The notes beneath the pieces were generated by a model, which was not told the DNA's origin, searched no databases, and saw only the letters and a program-made list of their open reading frames with translations. From positions 620,001 to 684,000 of the forward strand of contig JACKFE010000002.1 in assembly GCA_020632635.1 (NCBI GenBank): 64,000 nt of DNA. The letters are read 5' to 3'. The stretch comes from Nitrospiraceae bacterium. GTDB taxonomy: Bacteria > Nitrospirota > Nitrospiria > Nitrospirales > UBA8639. The translations under genes were made by a program, and so were the position numbers. Below, one piece after another: positions 50,870 to 60,501 of the stretch (its first letter is position 1; the number at the start of each line of letters is the position of its first letter).

Positions 50870-53290
50870 ATGAACGACATTGAACAATCCGATTCCAGCA
50901 TAATCGTCACCCTTCCCCTCGTACCGGTTAAGCGTACTGTTTTATTTCCGGAAACCATGGTGCCCTTCACGATCGGAAGAGGACGTTCCATCGCCGCCGT
51001 TGAAGCCGCCATGAACACCGAAGAGAAAGCTCTGCTAATGGCCACCCAGCGGGACTCGGAACAAGAAGATCCTACATTTGATGACCTCTTTCAAATCGGC
51101 ACCAAAGCCGTCATCAAACAAATGGGGAAGACCGCGGAAGGCCACCTCCAAATTCTCGTACAAGGACTGGAGCGAATGGTGCTGCTCAAATCCGAAACGA
51201 TAGATCCCTTTTTTACCGTCCGGGCTCGGCAACTTCCTCATCCCTCTGAAGCCGGAACCGAGATTGAGGCCCTTCATCGGGCTCTGCATGACCTCTTGAA
51301 TCAATTACCTGATTTATTAGGCACGCAAGGCGTCACAGAACTCGTGGCAGTACTCCGCGCCGAAAAAAGTCCGCTGTCCGTGGCTTATCGCCTCATTTCG
51401 CTGCTGAATTTGAATGTGGACCGGCTACAGGCCTTGTTAGAACAATCGGATCCGGTGGAAGTCCTGCGCCAAGTGTATGCCGCCCTCTCCCACGAATTGC
51501 AGATTCTGAAACTCCGCCATGAAATCGCCAGTCAAGCTCAAGCCGAGATTGGCAAATCCCAACGAGAATATTTTCTTCGTCAACAGCTCAAAGAAATCCA
51601 GCAGGAACTCGGGGAATTAGAATCTGCGCCGGAAGACAGTGAAATCGGAGAGCTCAAAGCCCGTATTGAAAAAGCCGATCTGCCAGAAACGGTAAAAACC
51701 GAAGCAACCCGTGAATTAAAACGCCTGGCCAAGCTTCCTCCGGCTGCCGCCGATCATCAGGTCCTCCGCAGTTATCTCGAACTGGTCCTGGAACTGCCTT
51801 GGAACACCAGCACGGAAGATAACTTGGACTTGGCCAACGCCCGGGCGGTACTGGATGTCGATCACTACGGTATTCAGGATGTGAAGGAACGCATCCTGGA
51901 ACACTTGGCTGTGTTGAAATTGAACCCTTCTGCGAAAGCACCGATCCTCTGCCTGGTGGGCCCTCCAGGAGTTGGAAAAACCAGCCTCGGCCAATCGATT
52001 GCCCGCGCCCTGGGTCGTGCGTTCGAACGACTGAGTCTTGGGGGGCTTCACGATGAAGCGGAATTACGCGGACATCGGCGGACGTATGTCGGTGCCATGC
52101 CGGGCCGTCTGATTCAAGCTCTCCGTCGGGCGAAAGCCCGTAACCCCGTTTTGATGTTGGATGAAGTGGATAAAGTGGGGAAAGATTTTCGAGGAGATCC
52201 CGCCTCAGCCTTACTGGAAATTTTAGATCCGGAGCAAAATCATACCTTCAGGGATAATTATCTGGATTTGCCCTTCGACCTCTCGAAAGTCATGTTCATC
52301 ACCACGGCTAATTCTCTGGACCCCATTTCTACTCCGCTCATGGATCGCATGGAAATCATTCGCCTGCCTGGCTATAGCCATCAGGAAAAATTAGAAATCG
52401 CCAACCGTTACCTGTGGCCCAGACGGCTGAAGGAAGCGGGACTGACAGACCGGCCGCTCACGCTGGAAGCGGATGTGATTCCCCATATCATCAAGCGCTA
52501 TACGCGGGAAGCCGGAGTCCGGCAGCTTGAACAAATGCTCGGCCGATTGACGCGGAAGATTGCCTTACACTTAGCAGAAACCGCGACGGATGAACCGGTG
52601 AGCCCCCTCGTCATTCGAAAAGTTGACTTGGGAGAATGGTTAGGGATTGAACGGTTCATGCCTGAGGAAGCCCGCAAGACGCTCCCCCTTGGCGTGGCAA
52701 CGGGACTGGCATGGACTGAATCGGGAGGAGATGTGCTGTATGTGGAAAGTACGTTGTTGCCCGGAGGGAGTGATCTGACGATTACGGGACACCTTGGAGA
52801 AGTTATGCAGGAATCCGCGCAAGCCGCCAGAAGTTACCTGTGGTCACGCGCCAAATCATTGGGGATCGACCCGGCGGTCTTCAAAGATAACGGCATGCAT
52901 ATCCATGTGCCGGAAGGAGCCATCCCTAAAGACGGTCCTTCCGCCGGAGTTACCATGGCCACAGCCCTCAGTTCTCTCCTCTTGGGTATCCCTGTTCGAA
53001 AAGACACCGCCATGACGGGAGAAATTAGCTTGAGCGGGTTGGTCTTGCCGGTGGGCGGGATTAAAGAAAAACTTTTGGCAGCCCATCGCATGGGTCTTCG
53101 CCGCATCCTCTTGCCAAGAGCGAATCAAAAAGATTTGCGAGACGTGCCTGAGGCGGTGCGATCCGAGATGGAGGTGGTATTCGTAGAGTCCATAGAGGAC
53201 GTTCTTCAGCATGTCCTCACTCACGCTCCGAGTTTTTCCGTCCCAGGCACAGCGGAGCCATCCCAGGCTGAGCCAACACCTACCGACTAA
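50870..53290 (+). CDS. lon: ATP-dependent protease Lon
   Basis: An 806-residue LonA. N-terminal substrate domain from 'LPLVPVKRTVLFPETMVPF', a coiled-coil, AAA+ module with Walker A 'GPPGVGKTS' and Walker B 'PVLMLDEVDKVG', sensor region 'FITTANSLDPI', and the C-terminal protease with catalytic dyad S691 ('KDGPSAGV') and K734 ('GGIKEKLLAAH'). It degrades misfolded and short-lived regulatory proteins in the cytoplasm. The ATG is preceded by GAGGA. It is divergent from the TetR-efflux operon. The first residues fit a normal LonA start. Confidence 0.96.
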   Translation: MNDIEQSDSSIIVTLPLVPVKRTVLFPETMVPFTIGRGRSIAAVEAAMNTEEKALLMATQRDSEQEDPTFDDLFQIGTKAVIKQMGKTAEGHLQILVQGLERMVLLKSETIDPFFTVRARQLPHPSEAGTEIEALHRALHDLLNQLPDLLGTQGVTELVAVLRAEKSPLSVAYRLISLLNLNVDRLQALLEQSDPVEVLRQVYAALSHELQILKLRHEIASQAQAEIGKSQREYFLRQQLKEIQQELGELESAPEDSEIGELKARIEKADLPETVKTEATRELKRLAKLPPAAADHQVLRSYLELVLELPWNTSTEDNLDLANARAVLDVDHYGIQDVKERILEHLAVLKLNPSAKAPILCLVGPPGVGKTSLGQSIARALGRAFERLSLGGLHDEAELRGHRRTYVGAMPGRLIQALRRAKARNPVLMLDEVDKVGKDFRGDPASALLEILDPEQNHTFRDNYLDLPFDLSKVMFITTANSLDPISTPLMDRMEIIRLPGYSHQEKLEIANRYLWPRRLKEAGLTDRPLTLEADVIPHIIKRYTREAGVRQLEQMLGRLTRKIALHLAETATDEPVSPLVIRKVDLGEWLGIERFMPEEARKTLPLGVATGLAWTESGGDVLYVESTLLPGGSDLTITGHLGEVMQESAQAARSYLWSRAKSLGIDPAVFKDNGMHIHVPEGAIPKDGPSAGVTMATALSSLLLGIPVRKDTAMTGEISLSGLVLPVGGIKEKLLAAHRMGLRRILLPRANQKDLRDVPEAVRSEMEVVFVESIEDVLQHVLTHAPSFSVPGTAEPSQAEPTPTD

Positions 53291-53429
53291 TTTTCGATGA
53301 TCAGGTTCGCTGCCTTTACATTCTCACAAGGATTTTTTTCCAACGAGCCGAGAACTTATCTGAGCCGGATGATGAAGACCTAGATTTGGAGTATTTCTTA
53401 TGAACTGAAAACGGCGTCACGGATTCGAA

Positions 53430-53876
53430 TTATTGCTCCATCGCTACCCCACCGGAAATCTGCTTCAATGAAAACTGTCCCCCGGGCTCCAAAGGTGCCG
53501 TATCGGAACCAATCCGGGTATACCACCATTCACCTTTCGCCAAGGGGATATCTTCCGAAAACGTGAGTTCAAATTCCCCTTCTCGATCATTTTCGGCCTG
53601 ATACCACTTGCCTGTCCACACACCATTTTTCAACGCAATCGTTTCGAAACGGCCCTCTTTCCAATCATAGGGTCCGTGGCCTTGCTCATTGAGCACAAGA
53701 GGAAACGTTCCGTTGACATCTTGGTACTCCCATGAACCAGCTAACTCGCCAATCGCGTGGGGAATCTTGACAGGAACGCCAACCGAAGGCATCGGCCTAG
53801 CGATGCCCGAACAGGCGACAAGGCTAGCTATTCCAAGGACCGTCAACAATACATATCGAGCTGTATTCCACATCAT
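53430..53876 (-). CDS. Small lipoprotein of unknown function
   Basis: A 148-residue protein with a lipobox ('ASLVAC', C22) after a hydrophobic signal. The mature part is beta-rich with Trp and Tyr ('GSWEYQDVNGTFPLVL', 'GVWTGKWYQAENDREGEFEL', 'AKGEWWYTRIG'), like small lipocalin-like or extracytoplasmic beta-barrel lipoproteins. No catalytic residues. It lies alone between lon and the DUF898 gene. Function unknown. Confidence 0.7.
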   Translation of the reverse strand: MMWNTARYVLLTVLGIASLVACSGIARPMPSVGVPVKIPHAIGELAGSWEYQDVNGTFPLVLNEQGHGPYDWKEGRFETIALKNGVWTGKWYQAENDREGEFELTFSEDIPLAKGEWWYTRIGSDTAPLEPGGQFSLKQISGGVAMEQ

Positions 53877-54112
53877 TCATCCTTTGCTACAGTCGGATTC
53901 AAGGTTCGGCGATATTCATGGCTCGGATGGTCTCTGTTAAGAGCTTTCTCCATGAGAAACAATGAGGCGCTTGGGGGATTCATTGTAATAAACATAAGAA
54001 GGGAGCGCGCAATATTCTCATGATTGTACCAAACGTATCCGAAATGAAAAGAACACTCCCAGCCCATTCATGATCCGGATTGAGTGCCCATTATTCTTTT
54101 ACCCTAACGCGT

Positions 54113-55375
54113 ATGGCACCCAACCCGAGGCTCAGTGGCCCACAATGTGGCGAAGCCCATTCAGAGGAAGACCGATGTCCCACTTGCGGCATGACCTCGT
54201 TTCACTCTGATGACCGCGCAACCCGGGATAGACCGATACCCTCCGTTCCAACCATGAATGCCCAACCGCCCATTACACCGCCGGAAGGGACGATATCCGA
54301 ACTTTCCAGACCCAAAGATATTCCACGTCTTCATCCTCTATTTTGGGGTCGGGGACGAACACTTTTTGGCATTTTTATTACCAATGCCTGTTTCACCATT
54401 CTCACCCTGGGAATCTATGTTTTTTGGGGTCGGGTCCGGGTTCGGCAATTTCTGCATAGCCAGACCAGTTTCGCCAAAATGCGATTTGCGTATCACGGAA
54501 CCGGCAAGGAACTCCTGCTGGGATGGTCGAAGGCATTTTTGGTGTTCGGATTACCGTATCTATTTCTGAGCATAATTCCGGTTGTGTGGCCCCACATTCC
54601 TGAATGGTTGCCTAATCTGTTTGCGGGTGCCCTGATTCTTTGCTTTATTCCCGTGGCCGTGGTAGGAGCTCACCGGTACCGATTGAGCAGAACCTCATTG
54701 GGCGCTATCCGCTTTTCCTTTCGCGGACAATGTGGAGAATATTTTAAAATATGGATACTGGGCTCCCTACTGACGGTTCTTACCGTCGGATTCTATTATC
54801 CCATTTTTGAAAATAGGAGAAGACACTTTCTGGTCTCCCATACCTATTTTGGCACGCATCCGTTCCGATACCAGGGCACGGGGAAAGGCATGGCCATGAT
54901 TTATGCCAAAGCCGTTGGACTCATGCTCCTGATCGTACTATGCCTGCTGGCTATCAGCACTGATTCCGAAACCCTCCCACACCTGCTGCAAGGAACATCC
55001 GATGACTGGAAAGGAGCCCGCCTGACCACGACTTTTTTGTTTGGCCTCAGTGGTGTGCTGCTCCCATGGTTCTACCTGCAAGTCGCTAAACAGCGATACG
55101 TCTGGAATCACACTGGGTTTGGAGATGCGGACTTTCATTTTTCAGCATCCATATGGCATCTGATGGAACTGCGCTTCACCAATTTTTTCATGCTCCTCCT
55201 CACCTTAGGCTTGGCTTGGTCATGGGTTCAAATTCGCAATCTCCAATTTTTGTATTACCATTTAAGCCTACCCGGATCCGTGAACTTCCAAACCATTCAC
55301 CAAGAGGCCATGGATGCCTCTCCAACAGGTGAAGGTCTAGCCGGATTTTTTGATATTGGGTTCGATATTGGATAG
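54113..55375 (+). CDS. DUF898 (YjgN-type) multi-pass membrane protein
   Basis: About 420 residues from the ATG at 54113; a TTG at 54080 would add 11 residues. After a short Cys-containing N-terminus ('PQCGE' and 'CPTCGM', an incomplete zinc ribbon) come repeated units with 'FTLGIYVFWGRVRVRQFLHSQ', 'VLTVGFYYPIFENRRRHFL' and 'TLGLAWSWVQIRNLQFLY', the DUF898 repeats where a TM helix is followed by an aromatic/Arg segment. About eight TM helices. Function is unknown in the family. An M48 metalloprotease follows about 90 bases on, a pairing seen often for DUF898 genes. Confidence 0.88.
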   Translation: MAPNPRLSGPQCGEAHSEEDRCPTCGMTSFHSDDRATRDRPIPSVPTMNAQPPITPPEGTISELSRPKDIPRLHPLFWGRGRTLFGIFITNACFTILTLGIYVFWGRVRVRQFLHSQTSFAKMRFAYHGTGKELLLGWSKAFLVFGLPYLFLSIIPVVWPHIPEWLPNLFAGALILCFIPVAVVGAHRYRLSRTSLGAIRFSFRGQCGEYFKIWILGSLLTVLTVGFYYPIFENRRRHFLVSHTYFGTHPFRYQGTGKGMAMIYAKAVGLMLLIVLCLLAISTDSETLPHLLQGTSDDWKGARLTTTFLFGLSGVLLPWFYLQVAKQRYVWNHTGFGDADFHFSASIWHLMELRFTNFFMLLLTLGLAWSWVQIRNLQFLYYHLSLPGSVNFQTIHQEAMDASPTGEGLAGFFDIGFDIG

Positions 55376-55463
55376 CCTTGGACATCACAAAAAATATGGA
55401 CGAGAGCCATCGCTGTTCCGGATAGTTCTGAACACACCTGACGCCTTGGACTAAATCACTCCC

Positions 55464-56570
55464 ATGTCTCATCCAACCGAGTGGAATGGTACCTATTACG
55501 ACGGTCATTCACCCATCCCTCACCATGTTCGCATTAAGGTCGAACCGCTTGGTCTGACGCTGAAATTTCCCAACGGTCTTACCGACTTCTGGAAGTATCA
55601 GGAATTACGACAAACCCAAGGGCGTTATTCGGGGGAAGAAGTTCGATTGGAACGAGGCCATGGCATCGGTGAAACCCTGGTGGTGCCAAATCAGAACATC
55701 CTTCGTGCCATTCATCAAGAAGGGCAAACCCACGCGGCCCACTTCCACCATCCAGGCACCAGATCCAAACGTGTCGTCTTCACCATTGTAGCTGCCTTGG
55801 CCTGTATCCCTGCAATTTATGCCATGTTTGCTTGGGGAATTCCCTGGTTGGCAGGTCCGATTACGGCAACCATCCCCGTTTCTTGGGAAACACAACTTGG
55901 GGATTTTATCCAACAAGAATTGACGAGGAATCAGTCTACCTGTGAGCATCCTGAGCTTGCAGACAAGATGAACACCATGATGACGAGACTGACCACTCCA
56001 TTATCTCAGAGCCCATATGCCTTTCACCTAACGGTCGTCGACAGCCCAGTCATCAATGCCTTGGCCGCTCCTGGAGGTCGCTTGATCGTCTTTCGTGGAT
56101 TATTACAAAAAACAGAGAGCCCTCAAGAACTGGCCGGAGTCCTTGCGCATGAAATTCAGCATGTTCGATTGCGACATGGCATGCGACTCATCGTGCAACA
56201 CGTCTCGATGGCCTTTATCATTGCGGCCCTCAGTGGCGATGCCAGCGGAATGATCGCCTACGGGTTACAGGCGGCTCAGACGTTACAAACGCTCTCCTAT
56301 AGCCGAGACGCGGAAAGACAGGCCGACCAAGAGGGGCTTGCGCTTCTTTACCAAGCCCACGTTGATCCAAACGGTATGATGTCTTTTTTCGTCAATCTCG
56401 GAAACGAACAGCCGGATAGCTCCCCACTTCGCTATCTATCCACTCATCCTTCAACGGAGGAACGCCTGCAATATCTTCAAACCATATCACCGGCCCCTTC
56501 TCCCCACATCCTGCCGTTCTCATTTGAGCAAGACTGGGGACAGATTCGCAATCTATGCCATGCCTCATAA
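55464..56570 (+). CDS. M48-family membrane metallopeptidase
   Basis: A 368-residue protein. A membrane segment lies near 104-135. The zinc site is 'HEIQH' (229-233) with a third ligand likely E284 ('SRDAERQADQEG'). 'NALAAPGGRLIVFRGLL' upstream of HExxH is the M48 strand motif. The protein belongs to the HtpX/Oma1/BepA group that trims damaged membrane or outer-membrane proteins. N-terminal 100 residues form a beta-rich extra domain. It follows the DUF898 gene and may act with it. Confidence 0.9.
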   Translation: MSHPTEWNGTYYDGHSPIPHHVRIKVEPLGLTLKFPNGLTDFWKYQELRQTQGRYSGEEVRLERGHGIGETLVVPNQNILRAIHQEGQTHAAHFHHPGTRSKRVVFTIVAALACIPAIYAMFAWGIPWLAGPITATIPVSWETQLGDFIQQELTRNQSTCEHPELADKMNTMMTRLTTPLSQSPYAFHLTVVDSPVINALAAPGGRLIVFRGLLQKTESPQELAGVLAHEIQHVRLRHGMRLIVQHVSMAFIIAALSGDASGMIAYGLQAAQTLQTLSYSRDAERQADQEGLALLYQAHVDPNGMMSFFVNLGNEQPDSSPLRYLSTHPSTEERLQYLQTISPAPSPHILPFSFEQDWGQIRNLCHAS

Positions 56571-56649
56571 TGGTCTATTCGCCATGAATGTTGTCATCTA
56601 TGGACAAGCGAGGCCTATTGCCAACCGGATCAGCCGATGAAAGCACCTC

Positions 56650-56934
56650 TTACAACTTCCGGAAGGTAATATGATCTTTATATTCCTGAATCGCCGCACC
56701 CAAGGCATTCGAGCCTAAAGGGATATTGGCCTCCAATGCGTCTTCAATCGCGGGATCATCAATGATGACTTCATAACGTTCATGTTGGTTCGTTAAAACC
56801 ATTCCCTTCTCCACCTGTCGAGGCATGTAAATTTCCGTCCATACTTCCTTTTCCACTAGGCACACATCCCGGAATCTCTCATATAACAGCGCCAACCGTT
56901 CTTGATCGGAAATAATCAGGGGATTATTGTCCAT
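56650..56934 (-). CDS. Short hypothetical protein
   Basis: A 94-residue acidic protein with no motif I recognise. It is predicted to mix helix and strand ('ALLYERFRDVCLVEKEVW', 'YEVIIDDPAIEDALE'). A purine-rich ribosome site (AGAGAGGGA) precedes the ATG, which supports it as real. It is convergent with the M48 gene and lies upstream of nothing on its strand for about 80 bases. Confidence 0.5.
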   Translation of the reverse strand: MDNNPLIISDQERLALLYERFRDVCLVEKEVWTEIYMPRQVEKGMVLTNQHERYEVIIDDPAIEDALEANIPLGSNALGAAIQEYKDHITFRKL

Positions 56935-57088
56935 TCGTCCCTCTCTTTCTCGTCAACCGGCAGTGGATCCAATCATGCAAGCAAAGTGCTTCATACCCAA
57001 TTTTGGCCATTCGATTCAACCAGTAGTGCCATGAAGAGCGATTCCTCCCACCCCACCGAGGCCTATTTTGTGAGAAGGCAAGGAACCG

Positions 57089-57535
57089 CTACAGATTGGC
57101 GGAGGATTTGAGAAAGGCCAGAGAGGGATCTTGGGGGGTGAGAATCAACGCCGGACGACCATCCATAAAATGATCTGTGACAAAACCGAGTACCCCCTGC
57201 TGGAAAGGAAACAACCTGATCACCGCCACACGGGTCTCCTGTTCACCGGTGAGCACCAATTGAAGTTCTTGAGGAATTTGGGTTTCACGGGTACGCCGAA
57301 ACCCCTGATACAGGGTTCGTCCAGCGTCTTTTGGAAGCACATCCTGAATCGATTTTCCGATAAGGTCCTCCCCCCCCAACATATGGCGGCAAGGAACGGG
57401 GAAAAAACAATCCTCATAGATTCCGTTTGCATTCCAACGAAAAATTTTATGGGGGAAAAAAAAGGCCTGTTCGGGACGAAAAATCTGACTCAGCAGAACT
57501 TCCCATGTGACTTTGGACCAGCGCGCGCTCGCCAT
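57089..57535 (-). CDS. Small PAS-like protein
   Basis: About 148 residues from the ATG at 57535 (MASARWSK), which has AAGGAGG just upstream; the longer reading adds nine residues. The segment 'EDLIGKSIQDVLPKDAGRTLYQGFRR' is that of a PAS-domain core helix pair, and 'RVAVIRLFPFQQGVLGFVTD' resembles the closing strands. No output domain is fused, so it may sense a small ligand and act through a partner, or be a decayed signalling gene. The following (upstream) part of the chromosome is a CPBP-like gene on the same strand. Confidence 0.55.
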   Translation of the reverse strand: MASARWSKVTWEVLLSQIFRPEQAFFFPHKIFRWNANGIYEDCFFPVPCRHMLGGEDLIGKSIQDVLPKDAGRTLYQGFRRTRETQIPQELQLVLTGEQETRVAVIRLFPFQQGVLGFVTDHFMDGRPALILTPQDPSLAFLKSSANL

Positions 57536-57719
57536 GAAACCCTCCTTGGTTTCTGCGTACACTCAATAACTTTAGGAAAAATTGTTTTAAAAATCAATCA
57601 AGAACCGAAACGCTAGATTTCCCAGAAAAACTCTTTTCTCCATTATCCATGGTTAGTCTTCTTATGCCATACATTCGGAGAGACCGATTCATCCAGTGCG
57701 ACCAATGCCTCGCTCCAAA

Positions 57720-58382
57720 CTATTCGCCAAAGACAGCCACCCAAGGATCCCGACCAAGAACCCACAAATAAAAGAACGTGCCCAGCCAACCATGATACAG
57801 CCCAAGTGGCCAGAGATTCCGATCACGGATATAGCAGGGGATACAGAGACAAGCGAGTAAGCCAGTGGCCATCATCAACCAGATATGGGGAAAATGTACG
57901 ATCGAAAACAAGACCACCCCTGCGGGCATCGCCAGCCTCAATCCATACCGCGGGAAAAGCCTCAACACATTCGTCACACCCATTACCTGTACCAGAAATT
58001 GTTGAAGGATCCCCCACAAGGGATAAAGCACCAGCAGGAACAGTATATGGCCTTGCCAAACCACCCGTTCATTCGCTATCCCATACGCGGCCATTAAAAT
58101 ACTCGAACATCCAAAGAAAATCGACGGCCACCAAAATGATGCCCGAAGATTGTCAAGGCGAAAACCCCACTCTTTCCACAACTGCCAATCCCGACGAACT
58201 TGCCCCACAAGATACGCTGTCCAACAGACACTCGCCAGACCGATAAACAGTCCGTTCGCACCAATATGCTTCAAGAACAAATGCAATATCCCCGTTCCGA
58301 CCACTCCCCATAATTCCAACCAGGACCGTCTTCGGGTTTTGACGCTTCTAGTTCTGGTTGGTTCTGACCATTTCATGGTCAT
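57720..58382 (-). CDS. CPBP-like membrane protein lacking the catalytic glutamates
   Basis: About 220 residues from the ATG at 58382 (MTMKWSEP), preceded by an AGAAAGG ribosome site; 21 further residues are open upstream. Six to seven TM helices. 'LWGILQQFLVQ' sits where CPBP/Rce1 proteases have EExxxR, and 'FSIVHFPH' and 'YHGWLGTFFY' correspond to motifs 2 and 3. The two Glu of motif 1 are Gln here, so proteolysis is doubtful. It may be a non-catalytic family member. It lies upstream of the PAS-like gene. Confidence 0.6.
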   Translation of the reverse strand: MTMKWSEPTRTRSVKTRRRSWLELWGVVGTGILHLFLKHIGANGLFIGLASVCWTAYLVGQVRRDWQLWKEWGFRLDNLRASFWWPSIFFGCSSILMAAYGIANERVVWQGHILFLLVLYPLWGILQQFLVQVMGVTNVLRLFPRYGLRLAMPAGVVLFSIVHFPHIWLMMATGLLACLCIPCYIRDRNLWPLGLYHGWLGTFFYLWVLGRDPWVAVFGE

Positions 58383-58518
58383 ATGCCTTTCTCTGAGCGA
58401 TCCATTCATTTTCCGGCCCCGCTCACAATGCATACGACACATCACCCGCTTACCGCAAAGAGCGATGCCGCCTCGTCTTGAAAATCACTGGCAGTGAGGG
58501 ATTGAATAATTCTGACGC

Positions 58519-59748
58519 TTAAAGGCAATACGTCTGCAAAGGAGGAAAGCCGTTAAACCCCACCGAAGCATAACTGCTGGTATAAGCCCCGGCGCTGAGA
58601 ATTTCGATTCGATCGCCGATCGCAAGATGGAGTGGGAGGTCATAAGAAGTTTTTTCATATAATACATCTGCACTATCACAAGTCGGGCCGGCTAAAATCA
58701 CTGGTCCGGTAAGACCGGCATGGGGAGTCCGCAAACGATATTTTATGCACTCGTCCATCGTTTCGGCCAATCCCCCAAACTTCCCTATGTCCAGATACAC
58801 CCATCGCTTCTCATCCTGGTAGGATTTTTGAGCGATTAAAATCACTTCGGTCTGGATCACCCCCGCATCGGCCACCAAAAACCGGCCAGGCTCAATCATT
58901 AATTGGGGAAGAGTCGAACCAAAGGATTCCTGCAGAGCCTGTTGAATAGTCTGGGCATAAGAAGAAAACGGCTGGAGGTTTGCTTGGTAAGTCGCAGGCA
59001 ATCCCCCGCCTATGTTAATCCATTCCAGCTCAAGATGATGATGCCTTAGTTGGCGATATAACTCCGAGGCCTGCCGTACCGGCTCCACCCACTCCAATGG
59101 ATCAGTCTGTTGAGAGCCCACATGGAAGGTAACCCCCAAGGGATTCAAACCCAAAGCCCGGCTTTTCAGGAGCAAGTCAAAGGCCATCTTCACATCACAC
59201 CCAAATTTCCTGGAAAGAGGCCAATCGGCGCTATTACCTTGACTCAGCAATCGACATTGCACAGATGAGCCTGGCGCATGTCTGGCTAATTTTTCAAGTT
59301 CGGCCTCGCTATCAAACGAAAAAATCCGAACGCCACAAGCAAATGCATAGGCGATATCCACCGATTTCTTAACAGTATTGCCAAAGGAAATCCAAGCAGC
59401 CGGAACTCCGAGAGACAGGCACAAATCCAATTCGTAGCGACTGGCAATATCAAAGCGCGAGCCCAACGCGGCCAATACCTGAATGATTTCCCTGGCAGGA
59501 TTGGCTTTCACCGCGTAATGGATAGCGGCGTTGGGGAACTCCCGTTGCAGCAGTAAAAATTGGCTCCGAACCACCTCTAAATCTATAGCTAAAAATGGCG
59601 TATCAAGCCGATCTGCCAGAAACCGTTCGAGCTTTGTCGTAAGGCTGCCACTGGCCATTTTCAGCCAATCTGTCCCTAATGGGGAAACACTGGCAGACTT
59701 AGACACATCCTCATTTTCGAACGCTGGCTTGATAAAGCTGGTTGGCAC
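58519..59748 (-). CDS. Type III PLP-dependent ornithine/lysine-type decarboxylase
   Basis: A 409-residue alanine-racemase-fold decarboxylase. PLP-binding K81 ('YAVKANP'), 'FHVGSQQ' and 'INIGGGLPA' for phosphate binding, 'EPGRFLVADAG' and the catalytic 'PTCDSADVLY' (C357, D358) are present. This is the ODC/LysDC group that makes putrescine or cadaverine, though arginine- and diaminopimelate-decarboxylase cousins exist; the CDS motif (not CES) agrees with ODC-like enzymes. The first about 40 residues may be an N-terminal extension; ATG at residue 31 is an alternative start. Confidence 0.88.
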   Translation of the reverse strand: MPTSFIKPAFENEDVSKSASVSPLGTDWLKMASGSLTTKLERFLADRLDTPFLAIDLEVVRSQFLLLQREFPNAAIHYAVKANPAREIIQVLAALGSRFDIASRYELDLCLSLGVPAAWISFGNTVKKSVDIAYAFACGVRIFSFDSEAELEKLARHAPGSSVQCRLLSQGNSADWPLSRKFGCDVKMAFDLLLKSRALGLNPLGVTFHVGSQQTDPLEWVEPVRQASELYRQLRHHHLELEWINIGGGLPATYQANLQPFSSYAQTIQQALQESFGSTLPQLMIEPGRFLVADAGVIQTEVILIAQKSYQDEKRWVYLDIGKFGGLAETMDECIKYRLRTPHAGLTGPVILAGPTCDSADVLYEKTSYDLPLHLAIGDRIEILSAGAYTSSYASVGFNGFPPLQTYCL

Positions 59749-60501
59749 GGTGCACTCCTATGCGAATTAGTCCCTCAAAATCCCCAATGGTCCCCTCTCT
59801 CTCGATTTTTGATGGTCTGATTCATCGGCCACCAAACAATAATCTTGAGAGCCATCCCATGATCATTCAAGAAGATTCCCACTCGATTTCACTGGGCCGT
59901 TCGACAGGTTTCCAGGATACGGAAGGCTTGTCAGGCACAGAGCAAATATCTCTTGGACCATCAAAACAGGACGGAATCCTAGGTCCTGCCTCCGTCCATA
60001 GCTGTGAAAATTCAGATACTCAAAGGATACGATGTGAAAAGATCTTCAGGGATTTAACCAACAGGTTGCTCGTATTAGAGACCGTGGCAATCTCTTCCTT
60101 AAAACCGAATTCAATCCAAGCATTCTGCTTTCTTCCAGCGATGAAAGCCTATCATGAGGTTAAATGTTTGTGAATGGCGTTTCGGGCTTTTCAAAAATTT
60201 TTTTTCAATTCCCCATGCAGGAACCACATCGCATTTTGGGGAAGAGGAAGGAAGACGGAAAGCATGGGGGTCATTCCGTTCCTGGATAGGTCTTCAGAAT
60301 GACTCAATGGGGGAAATCAATCGTAAGCAGCTTAGGTAATTATAATTAACATAACAAACAGAAATCCGATTCCTGCCAAACGAGGAAGGAGAGGTCTTGG
60401 ACAAATCAAAGGCTAGATGAAGAGAAGGAAAGTCGCATAGGGAATCTTCTTCAACTCACCGGTTCCACTAGGGGCAATACAGCTGTGCGTTTATTCCGTC
60501 T
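59749..60501. other. Long intergenic stretch
   Basis: About 750 bases between two minus-strand genes. An ATG frame of 143 residues on the plus strand overlaps the decarboxylase start and has no recognisable domain or ribosome site. The right part (60180-60360) is AT-rich and could hold promoters. I see no RNA gene or repeat. Confidence 0.4.

Noticed and set aside
50870..53290. Lon as the missing ClpV partner of the T6SS
   Set aside because: Domains are those of LonA with S691/K734 protease dyad; it is not a Clp/Hsp100 and lies outside the T6SS block.
59742..60173. 143-codon plus-strand frame after the decarboxylase
   Set aside because: Overlaps the divergent start of a well-supported gene, has no ribosome site and no family resemblance.
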